Shown: positions 33,627-41,196 of the stretch, piece after piece
Position numbering within the stretch: the first letter of the stretch is position 1
Layout: each line of letters begins with the position of its first letter
Assembly (NCBI GenBank): GCA_964462535.1
Contig: CAYWXV010000001.1
Span: forward strand, 124,001 to 188,000
Origin: CAYWXV01 sp964462535
Lineage (GTDB): Bacteria > Bacteroidota > Ignavibacteria > OLB7
Direction of reading: 5' to 3'
Length of the DNA stretch: 64,000 bases
The notes under the pieces: model-generated
The model's database searches: none
Seen by the model: the letters and a program-made list of their open reading frames with translations, nothing else
Told to the model about the DNA's origin: nothing
Translations under genes and position numbers: made by a program

Positions 33627-34864
33627 GTCGCGTCATCCTGATCTCCATAGGGGACGAATTGCTGGTCGGGCAGACCATCAACACCAACGCCGCCTGGTTG
33701 GGCGACCAATTGACGAGTATAGGATGGACCGTCGACCGCGTTATCGTGATTGCCGATGATGAAGCGACGATTGTCAACGAAATCGCGACCGCCGCATCGC
33801 ACGCTGATGCGGTCATCGTGTCGGGAGGACTAGGTCCCACTCACGACGACAAAACACGCGACGCTCTGTGTCGGTTGCTTGATTGCGAATTGGAGGTCGA
33901 CGTTGAGCAGTTGGAACGTATTGAGCGCAGATTCCACGAGCGAGGAATTCAATTGAACGAGCGGAGCAGGCGACAGGCGCTGTCTCCGTCCAAGTGCCGA
34001 CGTCTGCCGAATTTCCATGGAAGCGCTCCAGGTCTTGCCTTTCGTCACAACACTACGCCCGTCTATGTCCTTCCGGGTGTCCCGGCCGAGATGCGTGGGA
34101 TTACCAGTGATTTCATTCTCGCGGAGCTCTCCTTCGCGAGCGGAACGATTGAAAGAAGAACGTTTCTGATGTTCGGCATTACCGAATCCGCACTTGCCGA
34201 TCTTCTCCATCCATTGGATTCGTTGCTGACGGAGGGGATCACGCTCGCCTATCTCCCCTCACCCGGTGGAATCCGAGTTCGTGCAATGCTGTTCGGCGAC
34301 GATCCTCTCCTACGATCACAGTACGACGAGCTGATTCACGGTATCGAGCATCTGGCAGCTGCGTTCATTGTTTCCGATCGGGATGAGACCCTGGTGGATG
34401 TGGTGGGTCGCGCCCTTGGAGACAGAGGCCAGAAGCTAGCGACTGTGGAATCGTGTACTGGGGGCCTGGTAGGGGAACTCATCACGGAGGTGCCCGGGGC
34501 CAGCAACTGGTACCTTGGCGGAATTGTCTCCTATGCTAACAGCGTGAAATCGGACATTGTTGGTGTGAGTCCCGATCTGATAGCACAGAATGGCGCCGTC
34601 AGCGAAACAGTGGCACTCCATATGGCCCGCTCGGGCAGAGAGCGATTGAGGGCTGACGTCTGCGTTGCCATCACAGGTATTGCCGGTCCTGACGGGGGGA
34701 CACCAGAGAAGCCCGTCGGGACTGTCTTCATAGCCGTTGACTCCGCCCGCGGAGGAGTTGCTATTCGCTGTCAGTTTGGAGCCGGGCGTCGCAACGTGCG
34801 CGAGCGCGCTGCATACGCCGCTCTTGACCTGGTCCGCCGAACTCTTCTTCAACCCCCAGCCTGA
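33623..34864 (+). CDS. cinA: CinA-family protein (nicotinamide-nucleotide amidohydrolase)
   Basis: A 413-residue protein with the two-domain CinA layout. The N-terminal part has the molybdopterin-binding-like fold (LISIGDELLVGQTINTNAAW and VIVSGGLGPTHDDKTRDAL), associated with ADP-ribose pyrophosphatase activity. The C-terminal part from about residue 255 is the PncC amidohydrolase domain (ATVESCTGGLVGELITEVPG, and TGIAGPDGGTPEKPVGTVF). It recycles nicotinamide mononucleotide in NAD metabolism. The start overlaps the DAHP synthase stop (ATGA), implying coupled translation, and adk follows. Confidence 0.93.
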   Translation: MSRVILISIGDELLVGQTINTNAAWLGDQLTSIGWTVDRVIVIADDEATIVNEIATAASHADAVIVSGGLGPTHDDKTRDALCRLLDCELEVDVEQLERIERRFHERGIQLNERSRRQALSPSKCRRLPNFHGSAPGLAFRHNTTPVYVLPGVPAEMRGITSDFILAELSFASGTIERRTFLMFGITESALADLLHPLDSLLTEGITLAYLPSPGGIRVRAMLFGDDPLLRSQYDELIHGIEHLAAAFIVSDRDETLVDVVGRALGDRGQKLATVESCTGGLVGELITEVPGASNWYLGGIVSYANSVKSDIVGVSPDLIAQNGAVSETVALHMARSGRERLRADVCVAITGIAGPDGGTPEKPVGTVFIAVDSARGGVAIRCQFGAGRRNVRERAAYAALDLVRRTLLQPPA

Positions 34865-34898
34865 ACCAACTACCTTACAATCTCAATTCAGCAACTCG

Positions 34899-35453
34899 AT
34901 GAACATCGTCTTTTTCGGCGCCCCTGGTGTGGGCAAGGGGACACAAGCCGCACTGCTTGCCGAGAGCCTGGGAATTCCACACATCTCTACCGGTGCGATT
35001 TTCAGAAGCGCGGTCGCCTCTGGCCGACCACTAGGCATTCAGGCAAAGGGCTTTATGGATAGGGGGGAGCTCGTTCCCGACGACCTGACAACGGCGATTG
35101 CCCTCGAGGCACTAGCGGAGCCGGAATGCAACGGTGGGTTCATACTGGACGGGTATCCGCGGAACACATCCCAGGCGACTGCCCTGGATACGGCGCTGTC
35201 GGAACGGGGAAAGCCGGTGGATCACGTTGTCTATCTCACCGCGCCACAGGAGGAGTTGATCCAGCGAATGCTTGGTCGGGGCCGTGCTGACGACACACGA
35301 GAGGTAATCGAGAATCGACTGAAGGTCTACGAGGCAGAAACGTCACCGGTGTTGGCCTACTATCGAGCCACGGATCACGTGATTGAGGTCAACGGCGTCG
35401 GTGAGATCGAAGAGGTCCATGCGCGAATTCGAGCAGCGCTTCGTGGCTCCTGA
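34899..35453 (+). CDS. adk: Adenylate kinase, short form
   Basis: A 184-residue NMP kinase that balances AMP, ADP and ATP. The P-loop is GAPGVGKGTQ at residues 7-16. The NMP-binding segment STGAIFRSAV and the FILDGYPRNTSQA strand fit adenylate kinase. The LID is short (LGRGRADDTREVIENRL), without zinc cysteines, which distinguishes the short bacterial form. The ATG at 34899 is the natural start; the open frame runs upstream within cinA. TACCTTAC at 34871-34878 could be a weak local -7 element. Confidence 0.93.
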   Translation: MNIVFFGAPGVGKGTQAALLAESLGIPHISTGAIFRSAVASGRPLGIQAKGFMDRGELVPDDLTTAIALEALAEPECNGGFILDGYPRNTSQATALDTALSERGKPVDHVVYLTAPQEELIQRMLGRGRADDTREVIENRLKVYEAETSPVLAYYRATDHVIEVNGVGEIEEVHARIRAALRGS

Positions 35454-35486
35454 CGACTCCAGGGATCGTCCATCGAGAATGTGACA

Positions 35487-35520
35487 CGGCGCCTGTCAAA
35501 CAACATGTTGACAGGCGCCG
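35487..35520. terminator. Intrinsic terminator between adk and phoU
   Basis: A perfect 13-bp stem (35487-35499 with 35508-35520) around an eight-base loop, followed by TTTTCGTTT on the plus strand. It lies 33 bp past the adk stop and 19 bp before the convergent phoU stop. It should end the plus-strand transcript and may also end the minus-strand one. Confidence 0.85.
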
Positions 35521-35539
35521 TTTTCGTTTCCTTAAGGAT

Positions 35540-36274
35540 CTATTGATCGTCTGGCGACGATGGCGAGTCGTCGCCATCATCATCCATCACTTCGCGTCGA
35601 AGCTCTTCGAATGCCTCTTGATCGAATCGATTCCGAACAAGCTTGGCCTGTGTGAAGAAGATGACATCCTCAGCAATGTTTGTAGCGTGATCGGCAAGAC
35701 GCTCCATGTTGCGCAACGCGACGATCAGTAGAGCGCCGGCCTCTATGAAGTCATTGTGCGACTTCATCATCTCAACGATCTGGCGTCCTATCCGCTGCTC
35801 GTACTGATCGACCCTGATGTCGCTCTTCATGATCGTGAGCGCCAGCTCCGGGTCGTTGTTGACGAAGCTGTCAATGGTGTGCCGCACCATGGTGTGTACG
35901 GCGTCCGTCATATGATCGATCTCCAGCTGCTCGACGTATCTGCGGTGGGGCAGAAGGGGCTCAACGATCCGGGCAATATTGAACGCAAGGTCGCCCATTC
36001 GCTCCAGGTCGCTGTTGATCTTCAGGGCCGCCATGATCAACCGCAGATCACGCGCAACTGGTTGCTGCAACGCAAAGATCCGTTGGCACTGCTTCTCGAT
36101 CTTGAAGTCAAGCTTGTCGACCTTCGTGTCACGATCCATAACGAGCTGGGCCATCGTGACGTTCCACTCGCTCAGAGCGCGGAACGCGTACTCGACCTGT
36201 TCATCGACCAGGCTCCCCATCTTGATAATGCGTGTCCGCAGTTTGTCGAGTTCCTCTTCGAACTTGCTGATCAC
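35540..36274 (-). CDS. phoU: Phosphate transport regulator PhoU
   Basis: A 244-residue protein of two three-helix PhoU bundles. [22 protein letters not shown] opens the first, [26 protein letters not shown] carries its metal-binding E/DxxxD signature, and the second copy is in [22 protein letters not shown]. PhoU links the Pst transporter to the PhoR/PhoB two-component system and limits phosphate uptake. It is the last gene of the porin-pstCAB-phoU cluster, and its start overlaps pstB by 4 bp. The C-terminus is acidic ([14 protein letters not shown]). Confidence 0.94.
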   Translation of the reverse strand: MISKFEEELDKLRTRIIKMGSLVDEQVEYAFRALSEWNVTMAQLVMDRDTKVDKLDFKIEKQCQRIFALQQPVARDLRLIMAALKINSDLERMGDLAFNIARIVEPLLPHRRYVEQLEIDHMTDAVHTMVRHTIDSFVNNDPELALTIMKSDIRVDQYEQRIGRQIVEMMKSHNDFIEAGALLIVALRNMERLADHATNIAEDVIFFTQAKLVRNRFDQEAFEELRREVMDDDGDDSPSSPDDQ

Positions 36275-37035
36275 CCGAACCTCCCCGTGATGTAGTCTTC
36301 CGTCTGCTTCTTCTCCGGCTCTGTGAAAATACGTTTGGTCTGTCCGTACTCGATCAACTCGCCGAGGTAGAAGAACGCCGTGTAATCGCTGACGCGGGCC
36401 GCCTGCTGCATGTTGTGCGTAACGATGACGATCGTGTAGTCCTTCGTCAATTCCAGGATGAGCTCTTCAATCTTTGCCGTCGAGATGGGATCTAGAGCGC
36501 TGCACGGTTCGTCCATCAGCATGATCTCCGGATTCACGGCAATCGCCCGCGCTATACAAAGCCTTTGCTGCTGACCACCCGAAAGGGCAAGAGCGGAAGC
36601 GTTCAATCTGTCCTTTACCTCACCCCACAACGCAGCTCCTTCCAGGCTTCGTTGCACCAAAGCATCAAGCTCACTTTTCGCGCGGACGCCATTGAGTCGC
36701 GGACCGTACGCAACGTTGTCGTAAATCGACTTCGGGAACGGGTTCGACTTCTGAAAGACCATCCCGACCCGCTTTCGCAGGTTGACGATGTTCACACCCG
36801 GCTCGTAGATGTTGACTCCGTCCAGCACGACCTCGCCGGTTATGCGAACACCCTCGATGAGGTCGTTCATTCTGTTCAGCGTGCGGATGAACGTACTCTT
36901 GCCGCACCCAGAGGGCCCGATGAAGGCTGTGACCTTGTTGGCATATATGTCCACGCTGATATCGCGTAGCGCCTGCTTCTCTCCATAGTGGAGGGACAGC
37001 GAGTTGGTCGTGATCTTTACGGTATGATGAGCCAT
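36271..37035 (-). CDS. pstB: Phosphate ABC transporter ATPase PstB
   Basis: A 254-residue ABC ATPase that energises phosphate import. Walker A is GPSGCGKST, the signature is [16 protein letters not shown], Walker B with the catalytic Glu is [13 protein letters not shown], and the switch His lies in [10 protein letters not shown]. The segment [23 protein letters not shown] (here [18 protein letters not shown]) is specific to PstB. The gene sits 22 bp after pstA and overlaps phoU by 4 bp. Confidence 0.96.
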   Translation of the reverse strand: MAHHTVKITTNSLSLHYGEKQALRDISVDIYANKVTAFIGPSGCGKSTFIRTLNRMNDLIEGVRITGEVVLDGVNIYEPGVNIVNLRKRVGMVFQKSNPFPKSIYDNVAYGPRLNGVRAKSELDALVQRSLEGAALWGEVKDRLNASALALSGGQQQRLCIARAIAVNPEIMLMDEPCSALDPISTAKIEELILELTKDYTIVIVTHNMQQAARVSDYTAFFYLGELIEYGQTKRIFTEPEKKQTEDYITGRFG

Positions 37036-37057
37036 CTGTAGATCTGTCGCGTGTGGA

Positions 37058-38179
37058 TCAGCCCAGTCTTTTGTTCCTGAGCCGCGCGCGGAGGAATATG
37101 CCCGCGAGATTCAGGGCAAGCGTCAATCCAAGAAGAACGATCGTCGTAGCGTACTGCAACGGTCGCGTCGCCTCGACGTTCGTGGACTGTGTCGAGAGGA
37201 TGTAGAGATGATAGCCGAGGTGCATGAAGGTGTCATTCAATGCCGTCGGCGGCTGCTGCGCCGAGTAGACGACACCCGTGAAAAGAATGGGGGCGACCTC
37301 TCCGGCCCCTCGTGCGATCGCCAGAATCGACCCGGTGAGAATGCCGGTCATCGAATTCGGAACCACCACCTTCCAGATTGTCTCCAGCTTGGTTGCTCCA
37401 AGGGCAAGCGAGGCCTCACGTATGTCCCTCGGAACCGTCTTCAACGACTCCTCGACTGAAACGATGACGACCGGAAGTGTGAGGAGGGCGAGTGTTAGCG
37501 CCGCCCAAATAAGACTTGGTCTACCCCAGTTGAGGTCGGGCTTCTGCGAAAGGTACTTGACCACGTGGGGGGCATCCGTTCTTGCCTGCAATCCCGCGGG
37601 ATGGGGATACGACTTCAGCTTCATAGTCTCTTCCGACCAGTCGTCGTCCTGAACACCGTCGAGATATCGGATGACGTCCCCTATCGTCGCAACCCGGTTT
37701 CCGGCGAGCGGGGAAGTGGATATCTGAAGCGTTTCATCGAGGACGTTCATTCGCGTGTGCCATTTCGCCTCGTCGATCTGCCCGCCAATCGTCTGCACGA
37801 AGAACCCGAGGCCAAACAGGCCAAACACAACTGAAGGGACTCCCGCCAGAGTGTTGACAGCAAAGCGAATCGTTCGGGCGAGTATCGACCGCTGACGTGC
37901 GTACTCGGTTAGGTACACTGCAGTGATGGCGCCAATGGGTACGGCGGCCACCGTCATGATGAGGACGAGGTAGACGGTCCCAATTATAGCAGGGTAGATG
38001 CCCCCTTCACTGTTCGATTTCTCCGGAGCCGCGGTGATGAATTCCCACGTGAGATTCGGTGCCCCGTTGATTGCAAAGTTGACGACGATCACCACGATGA
38101 TCGCGAGAATCAAAATCGTCGACAGCAACGGTACGCCGGTCGCGAAGTACCCGACAATTGAGCGCTTCCCCTCTCTCAT
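37058..38179 (-). CDS. pstA: Phosphate ABC transporter permease PstA
   Basis: A 373-residue permease with the usual six hydrophobic helices. It ends with the EAA-like cytoplasmic loop [20 protein letters not shown]. It is longer than the typical 280-300 residues. The extra length is an extracytoplasmic loop of about 90 residues between conserved helices, beginning [15 protein letters not shown] and including [17 protein letters not shown]. PstC has a comparable insert, so the two may interact outside the membrane, perhaps with a binding protein. It overlaps pstC by 4 bp. Confidence 0.92.
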   Translation of the reverse strand: MREGKRSIVGYFATGVPLLSTILILAIIVVIVVNFAINGAPNLTWEFITAAPEKSNSEGGIYPAIIGTVYLVLIMTVAAVPIGAITAVYLTEYARQRSILARTIRFAVNTLAGVPSVVFGLFGLGFFVQTIGGQIDEAKWHTRMNVLDETLQISTSPLAGNRVATIGDVIRYLDGVQDDDWSEETMKLKSYPHPAGLQARTDAPHVVKYLSQKPDLNWGRPSLIWAALTLALLTLPVVIVSVEESLKTVPRDIREASLALGATKLETIWKVVVPNSMTGILTGSILAIARGAGEVAPILFTGVVYSAQQPPTALNDTFMHLGYHLYILSTQSTNVEATRPLQYATTIVLLGLTLALNLAGIFLRARLRNKRLG

Positions 38180-39294
38180 TCTACGCCCCTGAAACGCTTG
38201 ATAAGGCGATCCTTCACATAGAACTCGGTGACGAGATTTATCGAGAAGGAAAAGACGAAGAGAATGACGCCAAGGAAGAAGAGAACCTGATAGTGCGGTG
38301 CTCCATGTTCAACCTCACCCATCTCAGCTCCAATGGTCGCGGCGATGGTGCGTACTGGACCGAAGAAGTCCCATCCCATCGGGAAGGCGTTTCCCATCGC
38401 CATCAGCGCAATCATCGTCTCACCAAACGCTCGCCCCACACCCAGAAGTACCGCTGCAACTATGCCTGGGGTAGCCGCCGGTAGCATGATCTGATATGCG
38501 GCCTGCCATTCGGTTGCACCTATGGCGAGCGCGGCTTCGCGGAGCGATTGTGGAACCGCGCGAAGTGCGTCGTCGGTGATCGTGTATATGATCGGAATCA
38601 CCGCCAGCGCTAGACCAATTCCGCCGACGGTTGCGTTCAGGCGATATGTCGTACCGAAGACAGTCTGCATGACTGTAGCGACGGTCATCAGGCAGAAAAA
38701 GCCAATCACCACCGACGGGAACCCGGCCAGAAGTTCCACTGCCGGTTTGATGATTTCACGCAGACGTCTGGGGGCAAAGAAAGCGGTGTACAGGGCGGCC
38801 AGAATGGCGAGTGGTGCGGCTATGAGAAGCGCAATGAGCGTCGCCTTAAGCGTGCCGATCAGAATCGGGAAGATCCCGTATCGGGGGTGGTCTGAGTTCG
38901 GCTGCCAGTTGTCATGCAACAGGTAGGACACTTTCACCGGTGAACTCCGCTCCAGCACGGGGTACCCCTCTTCGACAATATCGGGCCTCGCGTTGTCGGC
39001 CTCGCTCGACTTCCTTGCCGCACGCGCCGAGTCGAACTCCGACCGCTCGCGCGCAAGACCGATGGTGTCACCGGGGAGCCTGTACTCGGCCGATGCGAGC
39101 ACAGCGGCGGTATCAGTTGACTCGCCAAAGAGTATCGGCGAGGCCTCGCGCATCACGAAGAAGAGAATGAGGAAGATGAACAGAATCGATAGCGTGGCGA
39201 TCGAAAAGATCCCCCCTTCGATAAGTCTCTCTCCCCAATTGCGTCTTCGTTCCGTCAGGTCTGGATGCGAGGTGCGCGGGGTTTGTTCAGCCAT
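38176..39294 (-). CDS. pstC: Phosphate ABC transporter permease PstC
   Basis: A 372-residue permease partner of PstA. The first helix (GIFSIATLSILFIFLILFFV) is followed by an unusually long charged periplasmic segment of about 80 residues (DSARAARKSSEADNARPDIV is part of it) before GIFPILIGTLKATLI. The cytoplasmic EAA loop is VPQSLREAALAIGATEWQAA. PstC normally is about 300-320 residues. No gene for the phosphate-binding protein PstS is in the cluster. A TATCTTCG element 69 bp upstream suggests its own promoter downstream of the porin gene. Confidence 0.92.
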   Translation of the reverse strand: MAEQTPRTSHPDLTERRRNWGERLIEGGIFSIATLSILFIFLILFFVMREASPILFGESTDTAAVLASAEYRLPGDTIGLARERSEFDSARAARKSSEADNARPDIVEEGYPVLERSSPVKVSYLLHDNWQPNSDHPRYGIFPILIGTLKATLIALLIAAPLAILAALYTAFFAPRRLREIIKPAVELLAGFPSVVIGFFCLMTVATVMQTVFGTTYRLNATVGGIGLALAVIPIIYTITDDALRAVPQSLREAALAIGATEWQAAYQIMLPAATPGIVAAVLLGVGRAFGETMIALMAMGNAFPMGWDFFGPVRTIAATIGAEMGEVEHGAPHYQVLFFLGVILFVFSFSINLVTEFYVKDRLIKRFRGVE

Positions 39295-39363
39295 GGTCGG
39301 TCAAGGTCGGGAATGCCGGCCCATGTCGCGATGGGGTCGCAGTTGCCGGCAGAACGAGGTGCG

Positions 39364-39371
39364 CGAAGATA
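39364..39371 (-). promoter_or_regulatory. -7 element for the pstCAB-phoU transcript
   Basis: The minus strand reads TATCTTCG followed by C, 69 bp upstream of pstC and 93 bp downstream of the porin stop. It would allow the transporter genes to be expressed separately from the porin. No clear -33 TTG was found. Confidence 0.45.
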
Positions 39372-39392
39372 CGATTGCCGAGATGAACATCA

Positions 39393-39434
39393 GGGGCCCG
39401 CAGGGACAAGATTCCTTAATCCTCTGCAGGCCCC
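39393..39434 (-). terminator. Hairpin between porin gene and pstC (terminator or attenuator)
   Basis: Eleven-base arms (39424-39434 and 39393-39403) pair with a single G-T wobble around a 20-base loop. It lies 32 bp after the porin stop, just upstream of the pstC -7 element. There is no T-tract on the minus strand. It may reduce rather than stop read-through into pst, or protect the porin mRNA end. Confidence 0.45.
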
Positions 39435-39465
39435 GAGACGCGCATTGTGCGGACCGCCGCTCTGC

Positions 39466-40761
39466 CTAGAACTTGTACTGAAAGCGAAGCGTCGTCTTAT
39501 TGTCCTTCACGTCCTCCGTGCGGAGAGCGTCCACAACCCCGGAGCCATCTCGCTGGACGTTCTCGTCTGAAGCGAACGTCGGAACCTCGTACCAGAGAGT
39601 GATTCGCATTTTATCGATGAACCAGTTGAGTCCGAATCCGAGAATCGTGGACGCGGCGTCGGATGACGAGGTCACCTGGTTGCCCGAGAGGTCGGTGTTC
39701 CTGTCAAACATGTCGGCCTTGACGGCGACCTGCCACGACGGACTCAGTGTCTGCACGAGGTAGGCGTAGAAACCACTTTGATTCCGTATCTGGAATGGGC
39801 TTCCGGCGCTCCCTGCGACGAACCGTACCGTGTCACGCGCCACGGTCGCGACTGCGGCGACCGGGCGCTTACCCGTCATGTACTCTCCGCGTATCACCGT
39901 CGAACCGAACGAGAAGAGATCCAGGCCGATCTGCACCTCGGCGTTGACGTTTCGCCGGTTTCCCATCCCAGGAGCGGAGCCCCCCAGATCCTCGTTCGCG
40001 ATCAGCTTGGTAACGCCTGACTCGCTCACACGGATGGAATCAGTGAGCTGTGGGATGCCGCCATAGTAGAACGACCCACCGAGGTTCACATGGACGGTCC
40101 CCTTGGGATCAAGTGGAATCGGGAACGTGAGGCGGGCGATAATGTCTTTATAGGAATCCGTCTCGGATGCAAGCCCGTTTCCATTGAACACGCCCAGCTG
40201 GAGCTTCGGGTCGAAGTTCTCGCCGAGTTGGTGGCGCGCAGTGAGCATCAAGCCCAGGTCGCGCTCTTCGGGATAAAACGCACGCGTAACCTGCGCGCGC
40301 TCCGGAGACTCCCGTGTGCTGGAGGAGTATTCGACCTCGAAGTTCGGACGATTGAACGCCCCGACGTTCAGCGATACATCGTTGTCACGATCACCCGGAA
40401 GCAGGTTCATCGTAAGGAATACGTCCTTGATTGTCACCCCCCGTTCTGTGAAGTCCGTCTGAATCGTCGCGCTCATCGCATCGGCGAACTTGTGCTGGAC
40501 CTTGATGCGCCCGCGTCGAATGGTGAACAGGTTGCGCCGCGAGTCTGAAAGGAGAGCCCTGCCACCGACTGACGTCGTTTGATCGAATTGTTGCCATTCA
40601 GCTTGTACATAGCCAGAAATGTGCGTCGATTTCAGTTTGTCAACGTCCTTCTCGATCGCCTTAAGACGATCTTCCGTGGTTTCGGTACGGCCTTGTTGTG
40701 CGGTGGCAATGCCGGTGGACACAATGATCCCCAGCGCGATCATCGATAGAAAGCGTCGCAT
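39466..40761 (-). CDS. Phosphate-selective porin O/P-like outer-membrane protein
   Basis: A 431-residue outer-membrane porin of the OprO/OprP type. Signal peptide: FLSMIALGIIVSTGIATA, cleaved before QQ. A short coiled-coil (RLKAIEKDVDKLKS) follows, as in trimeric porins of this family, then strands such as SGYVQAEWQQFDQ, RRGRIKVQHKFADAMSATIQ and VQIGLDLFSFGSTVIRGEYM. The protein ends in TTLRFQYKF, a classic terminal aromatic strand. Position at the head of the pst-phoU cluster supports uptake of phosphate or another anion. The ATG at 40761 starts the signal peptide; the frame open to 40830 lacks one. Confidence 0.88.
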   Translation of the reverse strand: MRRFLSMIALGIIVSTGIATAQQGRTETTEDRLKAIEKDVDKLKSTHISGYVQAEWQQFDQTTSVGGRALLSDSRRNLFTIRRGRIKVQHKFADAMSATIQTDFTERGVTIKDVFLTMNLLPGDRDNDVSLNVGAFNRPNFEVEYSSSTRESPERAQVTRAFYPEERDLGLMLTARHQLGENFDPKLQLGVFNGNGLASETDSYKDIIARLTFPIPLDPKGTVHVNLGGSFYYGGIPQLTDSIRVSESGVTKLIANEDLGGSAPGMGNRRNVNAEVQIGLDLFSFGSTVIRGEYMTGKRPVAAVATVARDTVRFVAGSAGSPFQIRNQSGFYAYLVQTLSPSWQVAVKADMFDRNTDLSGNQVTSSSDAASTILGFGLNWFIDKMRITLWYEVPTFASDENVQRDGSGVVDALRTEDVKDNKTTLRFQYKF

Positions 40762-40955
40762 ACGTTCCTTCCTGTTGTTGAGCGGTGATCGTTCCGGGCT
40801 ACTGGAGATGGAGGATCGTGGCGTCAGCACGATGTTTGTGCGTTGGCCGAGCCGTCAACCTGCTGACCCCGCAGATTTCCGGAATTTCCTTCAGTCCATG
40901 GCATCGGTCGATGCGATCAGGCGATCCGCATCCGATCGATCCGCTGTTCGGGGCG

Positions 40956-40963
40956 CGAACATA
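40956..40963 (-). promoter_or_regulatory. -7 element of the porin promoter, in a 299-bp gene-free stretch
   Basis: The stretch from 40762 to 41060 holds no convincing gene. On the minus strand TATGTTCG followed by C at 40956-40963 matches the window's -7 consensus. The 5' leader would be about 190 nt, long for this genome, so leader-based control is possible. No known riboswitch was recognised in it. Confidence 0.45.
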
Positions 40964-40971
40964 GCGTGCCA

Positions 40972-40989
40972 ATGTTACCGAACTGTTAA
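40972..40989. promoter_or_regulatory. Possible Pho-box-like direct repeat upstream of the porin gene
   Basis: ATGTTAC and CTGTTAA (plus strand) are separated by four bases, giving the 11-bp periodicity of PhoB sites (CTGTCAT, four bases, CTGTCAT). Matches are 4/7 and 5/7. It overlaps where a -33 element would stand, 9 bp upstream of the -7 element. The repeat points away from the porin gene, which is not the usual orientation, so this is tentative. Confidence 0.3.
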
Positions 40990-41060
40990 GTCGAGAGTGA
41001 CTTCGTGCAAGGAAGGCGGGTGAAACCCGAGCCCGGGATTAGGGGGCGTCGGGCAACTGA

Positions 41061-41192
41061 CTATCTGAGAATGAGCCCGATCATCTGGATCGCCAACGAC
41101 ACTCCGGCTGCCACCGCACCCAGAACCAGTATGATCCCGACGATTGTCTTCCAGCGTGGCACTTCCGGTGGGAGTGGTCTGATTTCCGTCAT
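41061..41192 (-). CDS. Small single-span membrane protein downstream of glgP
   Basis: A 43-codon frame with its own ATG, beginning 4 bp after the glgP stop on the same strand. It reads MTEIRPLPPEVPRWKT, then one hydrophobic helix (IVGIILVLGAVAAGVSLAIQ) and ends in ILR. A proline-rich cytosolic start, one basic residue pair before the helix and the tight spacing to glgP make it a plausible small membrane protein. It is too short to assign a family. Chance is the main alternative; no ribosome-binding site is seen, but such sites are rare here. Confidence 0.5.
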   Translation of the reverse strand: MTEIRPLPPEVPRWKTIVGIILVLGAVAAGVSLAIQMIGLILR

Positions 41193-41196
41193 ATTC

